Shown in pieces: positions 1-7,674 of a stretch of 22,698 nucleotides of DNA. The notes below the pieces were generated by a model, which searched no databases, was not told the DNA's origin, and worked only from the letters and a program-made list of their open reading frames with translations. Within the stretch, counting starts at the first letter, position 1, and every line of letters begins with the position of its first letter. Origin of the DNA: a virus; IMG/VR virus record IMGVR_UViG_3300030104_006796, positions 1 through 22,698 of that record. One strand, written 5' to 3'. The position numbers and the translations under genes were made by a program.

Positions 1-18
1 AATTTATTACAATTAAAT

Positions 19-291
19 ATGAATATCAAGGAGACGAAGAAGAATATAATCCAGGCTGGGCAGAGGGCAGTTGATGAATTAATCAAAGTTGCTAAAGAGC
101 CGATTGTAGATTCAGACGATGATATATCAGCTGATAGATTAAAGAATGCTGCGGCTACAAAAAAGCTAGCAATATTCGATGCGTTTGAAATATTAAATAG
201 AATCCAAGAAGAAGAAAATTTATTAGAAGGTAAAGAACCTGAAGATAAAACAAAAGTATTTAGAGGATTTGCTGAAGGTAGATCAAAATAA
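19..291 (+). CDS. Small protein before TerL, candidate small terminase subunit
   Basis: This 90-residue protein is mostly helical and charged. A likely helix at about residues 38-70 (ADRLKNAAATKKLAIFDAFE, then a Glu-rich stretch) could serve for oligomerisation. I see no clear helix-turn-helix. Its stop overlaps the TerL start by one base (TAATG), so the two are probably translationally coupled. Small terminase subunits bind the packaging signal and hand DNA to TerL; the place directly before TerL and the length (T7 gp18 has 89 residues) fit that role. The call rests on position and size, not on a recognised motif. The start at 19 is preceded by only A/T (attaaat), as for the other genes here. 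An unrelated small helical protein remains possible. Confidence 0.55.
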   Translation: MNIKETKKNIIQAGQRAVDELIKVAKEPIVDSDDDISADRLKNAAATKKLAIFDAFEILNRIQEEENLLEGKEPEDKTKVFRGFAEGRSK

Positions 292-2504
292 TGTACGAAC
301 AAAACTTAGTTAAAATAGTTGAGCCAGTTAAGATTAATACAATCAAAAGGCTTAATAAAAAAAACAAATGGGAATATGGATATAATAAAGAAAACGATAT
401 TATCGTTATATCAAAAACTGGTAAAATCGGTGAAATCATTGAGATGCAAGGTTTGCGGATTGCTCTGCCAATGCGGCCAGTGCAGGTGTATAGCAACGAA
501 GTAAAGAAGTGGCAACAATTTGAATATCCAAAAGAACTAGCAAGACTTAAAAATATATTTGACTGGAGAGCATACCCTGAAGAAAAGAAAGCGCAGTGGT
601 ATGATTATATAGACGAAGAGTTTAAACGAAGAGAAGAAGGTTTCTGGTTTAATAACAACGGTACGCTAACATATATAACAGGTACACATTATATGTATCT
701 ACAGTGGAGTAAAATAGATGTAGGTGCACCTGATTTTAGAGAGGCCAATAGACTATTTTATATATTCTGGGAAGCTTGTAAAGCCGACAAAAGATGTTAC
801 GGGATGTGCTACCTTAAAAATCGTAGGTCTGGATTTTCTTTCATGTCTTCAGCAGAAACAGTTAACCAAGCTACATTAGCAAGTGATAGTAGATTTGGTA
901 TACTTTCTAAAACAGGTGCAGATGCTAAAAAAATGTTTACAGACAAAGTTGTTCCAATATCAGTCAACTATCCTTTCTTTTTTAAACCGATTCAAGACGG
1001 TATGGATAGACCTAAGTCTGAGCTTGCTTATAGGGTTCCTGCAAGTAAGTTCACGCGTAAAAAAATTACTGCAAACGAACAGCAGGAAGACTTGGTTGGA
1101 CTTGATACTACTATTGATTGGAAAAATACAGGTGATAACAGTTATGACGGAGAAAAGCTTCAGCTGTTAGTACACGATGAAAGCGGTAAGTGGGAAAGAC
1201 CTGATAATATATTAAATAACTGGAGAGTTACAAAAACATGTTTACGATTAGGTAGTAGGATTATAGGTAAATGTATGATGGGCTCAACATCAAACGCACT
1301 AGACAAGGGTGGAGAAAACTTTAAAAGACTATACAATGCATCAGACGTTACTAAGCGAAACAGAAATGGACAGACAGCGTCTGGCTTATATTCTCTTTTT
1401 ATCCCAATGGAGTGGAACTACGAAGGATTTATTGATGAGCACGGAAGCCCAGTCTTCAATACTCCGGATCATGAAGTCTACGATCCACATGGGGAATTAA
1501 TAGATGTAGGTGTTGTAGAGAACTGGCAAAATGAAGCTGATGGTTTAAAGGGAGATCAAGACGCCTTAAACGAATTTTACCGCCAGTTTCCAAGAACTAC
1601 AGAACATGCTTTTAGAGATGAAACAAAAAATAGTATATTTAATTTAGTAAAAATATACGAGCAAATAGATTACAACGAAGAAATGTCTAGAACATTAGGT
1701 ATTTCAACAGGTAATTTTCAATGGGTTAACGGTATAAAAGATTCAAGCGTTATATTTTACCCAGATCCAAAAGGTAGGTTTAAAATAAGTTGGGTACCAC
1801 CATCTAATATACAAAACAAAGTCATAATAAAAAACGGTATTAAATATCCAGGTAACGAACACATGGGTGCTTTTGGTTGTGATAGTTACGATATATCAGG
1901 AACTGTAGATGGTCAAGGATCAAAAGGAGCTTTACACGGCTTAACTAAGTTCAGTATGGAAGACGCTCCTGCTAATCAGTTTTTCTTAGAGTATATAGCT
2001 AGACCACAAACCGCAGAGATGTTCTTTGAAGATGTTCTAATGGCGCTAGTATTTTACGGGATGCCTTTGCTCGCGGAGAACAACAAACCTCGTCTACTGT
2101 ATTATTTAAGAAGACGTGGTTACAGAGGTTTTAGTATGAACAGGCCTGATAAAATATGGAATAAATTATCTACGGCTGAAAAAGAAATAGGTGGTATACC
2201 AAACTCAAGTGAAGACATAAAGCAAGCGCATGCGGCTGCAATTGAAATGTATATACAAAGCCACGTGGGTATGAATGCTGAAGGTCAATTTGGCAGTTGT
2301 TATTTTAACGAGTTGTTAAACGACTGGGCTAAGTTTGATATAAACAAAAGAACAAAACATGATGCTTCTATAAGTTCTGGTCTTGCGATAATGGCTTGCA
2401 ATAGACATTTATACAGGCCTAACGCTAAAGTAGAAAAACAAAAAATAAACATAAACATAGCTAAGTATAGTAATACTGGTTATAATTCTAAAATAATACA
2501 ATAA
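291..2504 (+). CDS. Terminase large subunit (TerL), packaging ATPase-nuclease
   Basis: TerL is the motor that pumps DNA through the portal into the prohead and cuts it. Both halves of the 737-residue protein can be seen. ATPase: a Walker A-like loop at residues 176-183 (KNRRSGFS), Walker B at 292-297 (LLVHDE, with D296 and catalytic E297), and a Ser/Thr coupling motif at 331-335 (GSTSN). RNase H-like nuclease: acidic residues at D531 (GCDSYD), E596 (LLAENN) and D691 (KHDASISSG). Spacing and order match the terminase family. The oddity is Phe182 where the P-loop lysine should be. The protein is longer than T7 gp19 (586) or T4 gp17 (610). The start overlaps the previous stop by one base, and the portal gene begins two bases after its stop. 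Confidence 0.95.
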   Translation: MYEQNLVKIVEPVKINTIKRLNKKNKWEYGYNKENDIIVISKTGKIGEIIEMQGLRIALPMRPVQVYSNEVKKWQQFEYPKELARLKNIFDWRAYPEEKKAQWYDYIDEEFKRREEGFWFNNNGTLTYITGTHYMYLQWSKIDVGAPDFREANRLFYIFWEACKADKRCYGMCYLKNRRSGFSFMSSAETVNQATLASDSRFGILSKTGADAKKMFTDKVVPISVNYPFFFKPIQDGMDRPKSELAYRVPASKFTRKKITANEQQEDLVGLDTTIDWKNTGDNSYDGEKLQLLVHDESGKWERPDNILNNWRVTKTCLRLGSRIIGKCMMGSTSNALDKGGENFKRLYNASDVTKRNRNGQTASGLYSLFIPMEWNYEGFIDEHGSPVFNTPDHEVYDPHGELIDVGVVENWQNEADGLKGDQDALNEFYRQFPRTTEHAFRDETKNSIFNLVKIYEQIDYNEEMSRTLGISTGNFQWVNGIKDSSVIFYPDPKGRFKISWVPPSNIQNKVIIKNGIKYPGNEHMGAFGCDSYDISGTVDGQGSKGALHGLTKFSMEDAPANQFFLEYIARPQTAEMFFEDVLMALVFYGMPLLAENNKPRLLYYLRRRGYRGFSMNRPDKIWNKLSTAEKEIGGIPNSSEDIKQAHAAAIEMYIQSHVGMNAEGQFGSCYFNELLNDWAKFDINKRTKHDASISSGLAIMACNRHLYRPNAKVEKQKININIAKYSNTGYNSKIIQ

Positions 2505-2506
2505 AT

Positions 2507-4930
2507 ATGGCAGAGTCTGTTATAAAAAGTTATTTTCCAAGTCAAGCTGTAAGCGATGCTGAAAAGCTTAGCTACGATTATGGTTTAAAAGTTGCAAAAG
2601 CAATTGAAACCGAGTGGTTTTATAATGATTATAATCAATCAAGATACACAACAAATAAAAATAATTATCATAATTTAAGATTATACGCTAGAGGCGAGCA
2701 ATCAGTACAAAAATACAAAGATGAGTTATCTATTAATGGTGATTTATCTTATCTAAATTTAGACTGGAAGCCAGTGCCTATTATACCCAAGTTTGTTGAT
2801 ATAGTTGTAAATGGTATAGCTGAGCGTATGTACGATATAAAAGCTTATTCACAAGATCCTTTTAGTGTTCACAAAAGAACTCAATACATGAAAGACGTTC
2901 TTTCAGACATTAACTTAAAAGAACTGCACGATTACAATAACTCTGAGTTTGGTATAAATACTAGAAACTCTGATATAAAAGAATTACCTGAAACTAAAGA
3001 AGAACTAGCGTTACACATGCAACTAACTTATAAACAGTCTATTGAGTTAGCAGAAGAGCAAGCTTTAAGTTCTTTAATGAAAGGAAGTAATTATGAGTTG
3101 ATTAAAAAAAGATTTTATTACGATTTAACAGTTTTAGGAATAGGCGCTGTTAAAACTAACTTTAATACTTCTGAAGGCGCTACTGTTGAATATGTTGATC
3201 CAGCTGATTTAGTTTATTCATATACAGAATCTCCATACTTTGAAGATTTATACTATATTGGTGAAGTTAAAAAAATACCTATAAACGAACTTGCTAAACA
3301 ATTCCCGCATTTAAGTCAAGAAGATTTAGAAGACATATTAAAAAACAAAAACTATCACCAAAGTAATTATAATCAAGGTTCTGCTCAATATAAAGAAATG
3401 GATGAAAACAAAGTTCAAGTTTTGTATTTTAATTATAAAACTTACATGAACGAGGTTTATAAAGTAAAGCAAGTTGGAAGTGGAGCAGATAAAATAATAG
3501 AAAAAGACGATAGTTTTAACCCTCCTGCTGATAAAGAAGGAGGTTTTACAAAGCTGCAAAGAGCTATTGAAGTTTTATATGAAGGAGCTTTAATACTAGG
3601 TACTAACAAACTTTTAAAGTGGGAGCTTTCTAAAAACATGTTAAGGCCTAAAAGTGATTTTAACAAAGTTAAAATGAACTATAGTATTGTTGCCCCACGT
3701 ATGTATAAAGGTAAAATAGAAAGCTTAGTGCGACGTATAACTGGTTTTGCTGATATGATACAGCTTACACATTTAAAGTTACAGCAAATAATGGCTAGAA
3801 TGGTACCAGATGGTGTTTATCTTGATGCCGATGGATTAGCTGAAGTTGATTTAGGTAATGGCACTAACTATAATCCACAAGAAGCTTTAAACATGTTTTT
3901 TCAAACAGGTTCTGTTATTGGTAGATCATATACTGGCGATGGAGATATTAACGCGGCAAAAATACCTATTCAAGAAATAACAAGTGGTAGTGGTGGTAAC
4001 AAAATACAGGCTTTAATAGGTAATTACAATTACTACATGCAAATGATTAGAGATACTACCGGACTTAACGAAGCTAGAGATGGTAGTACACCTGATAAAA
4101 ACGCTTTAGTTGGAGTTCAGAAGTTAGCGGCGGCTAACTCTAATACAGCAACAAGACATATACTGCAGTCAGGTTTATTTTTAACAGCTGAGATAGCTGA
4201 AAAACTATCACTTAGAATATCTGATATTGTAGAGTATTCACCAACTAGAGATGCTTTTATACATGCTATAGGCGCTCACAACGTTGCTACTCTTGAAGAA
4301 TTAAAAGAACTTTATCTTTATGACTTTGGTATATTTATAGAATTACAACCAGATGAAGAAGAAAAAATGTTGTTAGAAAATAACATACAAGTAGCTTTGG
4401 CTCAGCAAAGTATAGAGCTTGAAGATGCTATTGATATTAGGGAAATTAAAAACTTAAAACTAGCTAATCAGCTTTTAAAATTAAGAAGAAGAAAAAAGAT
4501 AATAAAAGATCAAGCCTTAGCACAACAAAACATACAGGCTCAAGCACAGGCAAACGCACAAGCTCAACAAGTTGCTGCTCAAGCTGAAATGCAAAAAAAC
4601 CAAGCTATAAACGCAAACGACGCTCAATTAGCTCAAATTAAAGCTGAACTAGAATCTCAACGAATGATACAAGAAGTTCAACACAAAAAAGAGTTAATGC
4701 AATTAGAGTTTCAAATGAACATGCAGCTTAAAGGCGTTGATGACACTACACAAAAAAGAAAAGAAAAACAAAAAGAAGATCGTAAAGACGAAAGAACAAG
4801 AATACAAGCCACTCAACAAAGTGAACTTATAGACCAAAGAAAAAGTGGTAAAGCACCTAAAAACTTTGAGTCTGCAGGTAATGATATATTAGGAGGTGGT
4901 TTCAATTTAGGCTCTTTTGATCCTAGATAA
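2507..4930 (+). CDS. Portal protein
   Basis: At 807 residues, directly after TerL and before the scaffold and capsid genes, this is the expected dodecameric portal: the ring at one capsid vertex through which DNA enters and leaves, and the docking site for TerL. The N-terminal two thirds are mixed helix/strand, with the GlyThrGly-type and stem-like helical stretches usual for portals (for example around residues 405-440, rich in RR, Q, L and M). The last 150 residues are a long helical tail, first Gln/Ala-rich (about 665-705), then strongly charged (about 745-775), ending in a Gly-rich tip. P22 portal (725 residues) also has a long C-terminal helical barrel inside the head; a similar barrel is inferred. 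Identification is by position, size and general resemblance. Confidence 0.85.
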   Translation: MAESVIKSYFPSQAVSDAEKLSYDYGLKVAKAIETEWFYNDYNQSRYTTNKNNYHNLRLYARGEQSVQKYKDELSINGDLSYLNLDWKPVPIIPKFVDIVVNGIAERMYDIKAYSQDPFSVHKRTQYMKDVLSDINLKELHDYNNSEFGINTRNSDIKELPETKEELALHMQLTYKQSIELAEEQALSSLMKGSNYELIKKRFYYDLTVLGIGAVKTNFNTSEGATVEYVDPADLVYSYTESPYFEDLYYIGEVKKIPINELAKQFPHLSQEDLEDILKNKNYHQSNYNQGSAQYKEMDENKVQVLYFNYKTYMNEVYKVKQVGSGADKIIEKDDSFNPPADKEGGFTKLQRAIEVLYEGALILGTNKLLKWELSKNMLRPKSDFNKVKMNYSIVAPRMYKGKIESLVRRITGFADMIQLTHLKLQQIMARMVPDGVYLDADGLAEVDLGNGTNYNPQEALNMFFQTGSVIGRSYTGDGDINAAKIPIQEITSGSGGNKIQALIGNYNYYMQMIRDTTGLNEARDGSTPDKNALVGVQKLAAANSNTATRHILQSGLFLTAEIAEKLSLRISDIVEYSPTRDAFIHAIGAHNVATLEELKELYLYDFGIFIELQPDEEEKMLLENNIQVALAQQSIELEDAIDIREIKNLKLANQLLKLRRRKKIIKDQALAQQNIQAQAQANAQAQQVAAQAEMQKNQAINANDAQLAQIKAELESQRMIQEVQHKKELMQLEFQMNMQLKGVDDTTQKRKEKQKEDRKDERTRIQATQQSELIDQRKSGKAPKNFESAGNDILGGGFNLGSFDPR

Positions 4931-4958
4931 CAATTATTAATTATTATTATATTATATT
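4931..4958 (+). promoter_or_regulatory. A/T-only leader of the scaffold gene
   Basis: The 28-base gap contains one C (its first base) and otherwise only A and T, in att/tat repeats. Its last 11 bases, together with the first 11 bases of the gene, are identical to the same stretch at 7664-7685 before the gene that follows the MCP. An unstructured A/T leader is likely to help SD-less initiation. No bacteroidotal -7 box (TAnnTTTG) is visible, so I do not call a promoter. Confidence 0.3.
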
Positions 4959-6152
4959 ATGGCAAAAAAGAAAAAAGAAGAAGTAGTCGAAAAGGCTGCT
5001 GAAGACAACGTTGTAAAAGTTGATCTTAGTAAAAAAGAAATAAAACAAGATGATAATATCATCAAAGTAGATTTAAGTAAACCACCAACACCAAAAGAAG
5101 ATGAAGTTACAGAAGAAGTTAAAGAAAATAACGCTGACGACAGCGGAGTGGTTGAGCTCGTTGAAGATGCCAACGCCACAGAAAAACAAGAAGAAGTACA
5201 GCCGGAAGCTGAAACACAAGAAGAACAGCCAGCTTTAGAAGAAGTTACTGAAGAAGAAGTTCAAGAGCAAACAGAAGAGTTAGCTGAAGAAGTTCAAGAA
5301 GCTATAGAAGAAGCTCAAGAAACTGGTAAAGCAATACCAGAAAATTTACAAAAAGTTGTAGATTTTATGGAAGAAACTGGTGGTAGTTTAGAAGATTACG
5401 TTCGTCTTAATCAAGATTATTCTAATTATGACGATATGACAGTATTAAGAGAATACTATAAACAAACAAAATCTCACTTAACAGATGATGAAATTAGTTT
5501 TTTAATGGAAGACTCATTTTCATATAATGAAGAAGAAGATGATGAAAGAGAGATTAAAAAGAAAAAAATAGCGTTAAAAGAGCAAGTTGCCAACGCTAAA
5601 AGCCACTTAGACGGGCAAAAGTCTAAATACTATGAAGAAATTAAAGCTGGGTCAAAGTTGACTCAAGAACAACAAAAAGCTGTTGATTTTTTTAATAGAT
5701 ATAACAAAGAATCAGAAGAGAGCAAAAAAACTGCTGAGCGTCAAGCTAAAACTTTTAAATTAAAATCTGACAATTTATTTAATAAAAACTTTAAAGGTTT
5801 TGAATATAATGTTGGAGATAAAAAGTATAGGTTTAACGTTAAAAATACAAATGAAGTAAAAGAAACCCAAAGCGATATTACTAATTTTACCAAGAAGTTC
5901 TTGAATAAAAATAACGAAATAGAAGACGCGGCAGGTTATCACAAGTCTTTATTTACAGCGATGAATGCTGATGCAGTTGCTAAACACTTTTACGAGCAAG
6001 GCAAGGCAGATGCTTTAAAACAAAGTATTGCTAAGGCTAAAAATGTTGATATGAACCCAAGACAAGCTTTTGGTGAAGTTGAAGCTGGTGGTATTAAAGT
6101 AAAAGTATTAGGTAATAACTCAAATGATTTTAAGTTTAAAATTAAAAAATAA
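4959..6152 (+). CDS. Acidic scaffold-like head assembly protein
   Basis: A 397-residue, very charged protein between portal and MCP, where scaffolds normally lie. A scaffold fills the prohead, guides capsid assembly and then leaves. Residues 1-12 are a Lys/Glu patch (MAKKKKEEVVEK). Residues 16-25 and 32-41 hold two copies of DNxxKVDLSK. About 45-125 is a Glu-rich, low-complexity, probably disordered region. About 145-250 is predicted helical (LEDYVRLNQDYSNYDDMTVL, then DDEREIKKKKIALKEQ), likely coiled coil. The C-terminus is basic (KVLGNNSNDFKFKIKK), and basic scaffold tails are known to bind coat protein, as in P22. No protease motif is seen and no separate prohead protease gene is present. 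The scaffold call is inferred from place and composition. Confidence 0.65.
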   Translation: MAKKKKEEVVEKAAEDNVVKVDLSKKEIKQDDNIIKVDLSKPPTPKEDEVTEEVKENNADDSGVVELVEDANATEKQEEVQPEAETQEEQPALEEVTEEEVQEQTEELAEEVQEAIEEAQETGKAIPENLQKVVDFMEETGGSLEDYVRLNQDYSNYDDMTVLREYYKQTKSHLTDDEISFLMEDSFSYNEEEDDEREIKKKKIALKEQVANAKSHLDGQKSKYYEEIKAGSKLTQEQQKAVDFFNRYNKESEESKKTAERQAKTFKLKSDNLFNKNFKGFEYNVGDKKYRFNVKNTNEVKETQSDITNFTKKFLNKNNEIEDAAGYHKSLFTAMNADAVAKHFYEQGKADALKQSIAKAKNVDMNPRQAFGEVEAGGIKVKVLGNNSNDFKFKIKK

Positions 6153-6177
6153 CTAATAAATTTAAAAAAACAAAATT

Positions 6178-7602
6178 ATGGCAATTACTCCAAGAACGAC
6201 TTTTCAAGCTGCACCGCTGCAGCAAGTTCTGTCGGACAATTATTTAGACATCCAAAGTAATGGATGGGCACAGCAATATCTTCCAGACTTAATGGAAAAA
6301 GAAGCTGAGGTTTACGGAAAGCGTACAATCTCTGGTTTTTTAGCACAAGTTGGAGCTGAAGAAGCTATGTCAGCTGATCAAGTTATTTGGTCAGAACAAG
6401 GTAGATTACATTTATCTTATAGAGCAGACTGTTTAGATGCGTCTGCTAGTACAATTAATATTACTCATGATATTGATGGTGTTGCAAGAACAACTGACCA
6501 CGGTATTAGAGTTGGTGATCAAGTTTTAATCTCTGGAGGTGGTCAAACTGTTACTGCTTTAGTAACTGTTGCTGATGCTGGCAACCAAACTATCACTGCT
6601 TTACCTTACGGTGGTGCTCACTTAAGTGACATGAACTTTGCAGACTCTGATAATGATCTTAGAGTTTTAGTTTTTGGTTCTGAGCATTCAAAAGGAACTA
6701 CTTATGGTGGTGGAAGAGCTAACAAGCCTAACTTCACTTCGTTCACTAACAAGCCAATTATCTTAAAAGACATGTATGAGGTTTCAGGATCTGACGCTTC
6801 TCAAGTTGGATGGGTTGAGGTTTCTGGTGAAGACGGACAAAGTGGTTACCTATGGTACTTAAAAGCTGAAGGCGAAACTAGATCAAGATTTAACGACTAC
6901 TTAGAAATGAGTATGATTGAATCTGAAAAAGCTGCTGATGCTTCTACTATACTAGGTGGTGCTAACGGTTTAGTTGGTACTGAAGGTTTATTCTCTGCAA
7001 TTAAAACAAGAGGTCACCAAACTTCTGGTGTTACTGGTATTAACGCTGCTACTGATTTAGCTGAGTTTGACGCTATCTTAGCTGAGTTTGATAAAAACGG
7101 TGCTATTGAAGAAAACATGATGTTTGTTAACAGAAACACGTCTTTAGCTATTGACGATATGTTAGCTGCAATGAATTCTTACGGAGCTGGTGGTACTTCT
7201 TACGGAGTATTCAACAACTCAGAAGATATGGCATTAAACTTAGGTTTTTCTGGTTTCAGAAGAGGTTCTTATGACTTCTACAAGTCTGACTTTAGATACT
7301 TAAACGATTTAGCTACAAGAGGTGGTATCAACGCTAACGCTACTGCAGGTGAAGATATCAGAGGGGTTATTATCCCAGCTGGTGTTTCTTCTGTTTATGA
7401 TGAGCAATTAGGAAAGAACATGAAACGTCCTTTCTTACACGTTAGATATAGAGCTTCTCAATTAGAAAGTAGAAAAATGAAAACTTGGATCACTGGTTCA
7501 GTTGGAGCTACTACTTCTGATTTAGATGCAATGACTGTAAACTTCTTATCAGAAAGATGTTTAGTAGTTCAAGGTGCTAACAACTTCATGTTAATGAACT
7601 AA
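6178..7602 (+). CDS. Major capsid protein (HK97-fold type)
   Basis: A 474-residue protein following portal and scaffold, of usual MCP length. It would form the hexamers and pentamers of the icosahedral shell. Residues 110-142 contain a small beta-rich segment (IRVGDQVLISGGG, then QTITALPYGG) that may be an inserted surface domain. The Gly/Ala-rich C-terminal half includes RPFLHVRYRASQLESRKMK and ends in hydrophobic ANNFMLMN. Codon use differs from the neighbours: many aac, tac, ttc and gac, and preferred gct/ggt/tct, as expected for the most strongly translated gene. It is followed by the best terminator in the window, which fits very high expression. The start at 6178 has an A-rich leader (aaaaaaacaaaatt) and no SD. 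HK97 fold is family knowledge, not something I can show from sequence alone. Confidence 0.88.
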   Translation: MAITPRTTFQAAPLQQVLSDNYLDIQSNGWAQQYLPDLMEKEAEVYGKRTISGFLAQVGAEEAMSADQVIWSEQGRLHLSYRADCLDASASTINITHDIDGVARTTDHGIRVGDQVLISGGGQTVTALVTVADAGNQTITALPYGGAHLSDMNFADSDNDLRVLVFGSEHSKGTTYGGGRANKPNFTSFTNKPIILKDMYEVSGSDASQVGWVEVSGEDGQSGYLWYLKAEGETRSRFNDYLEMSMIESEKAADASTILGGANGLVGTEGLFSAIKTRGHQTSGVTGINAATDLAEFDAILAEFDKNGAIEENMMFVNRNTSLAIDDMLAAMNSYGAGGTSYGVFNNSEDMALNLGFSGFRRGSYDFYKSDFRYLNDLATRGGINANATAGEDIRGVIIPAGVSSVYDEQLGKNMKRPFLHVRYRASQLESRKMKTWITGSVGATTSDLDAMTVNFLSERCLVVQGANNFMLMN

Positions 7603-7617
7603 GCACTTATTATTTAA

Positions 7618-7650
7618 GGATCGAGGCTTCGGCCTCGACCCTTTCTTTTT
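7618..7650 (+). terminator. Rho-independent terminator after the MCP gene
   Basis: The stem tcgaggc (7621-7627) pairs with gcctcga (7632-7638) around the loop ttcg (7628-7631), giving the very stable C(UUCG)G tetraloop. Two more G-C pairs (7618-7619 with 7639-7640) form across a bulged A at 7620. A pyrimidine tract, ctttcttttt, follows at 7641-7650. It lies 15 bases past the MCP stop in the longest intergenic gap (72 bases). Confidence 0.88.
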
Positions 7651-7674
7651 ATTAATTTTATTATATATTATATT

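Noticed and set aside
4964-4970. A AAA AAG slippery heptamer right after the scaffold start codon
   Set aside because: It is two codons into the gene with no stimulating structure and no useful alternative frame; expected from Lys-rich coding in AT-rich DNA.
4952-5179. 75-codon - strand frame rich in Ser and Phe
   Set aside because: Mirror of the Glu/Lys-rich scaffold coding sequence (gaa read as ttc).
6125-6177. Possible promoter before the MCP
   Set aside because: A TAAGTTTA-like stretch resembles the Bacteroidota -7 box only partly and lacks a convincing -33 TTG at proper spacing.
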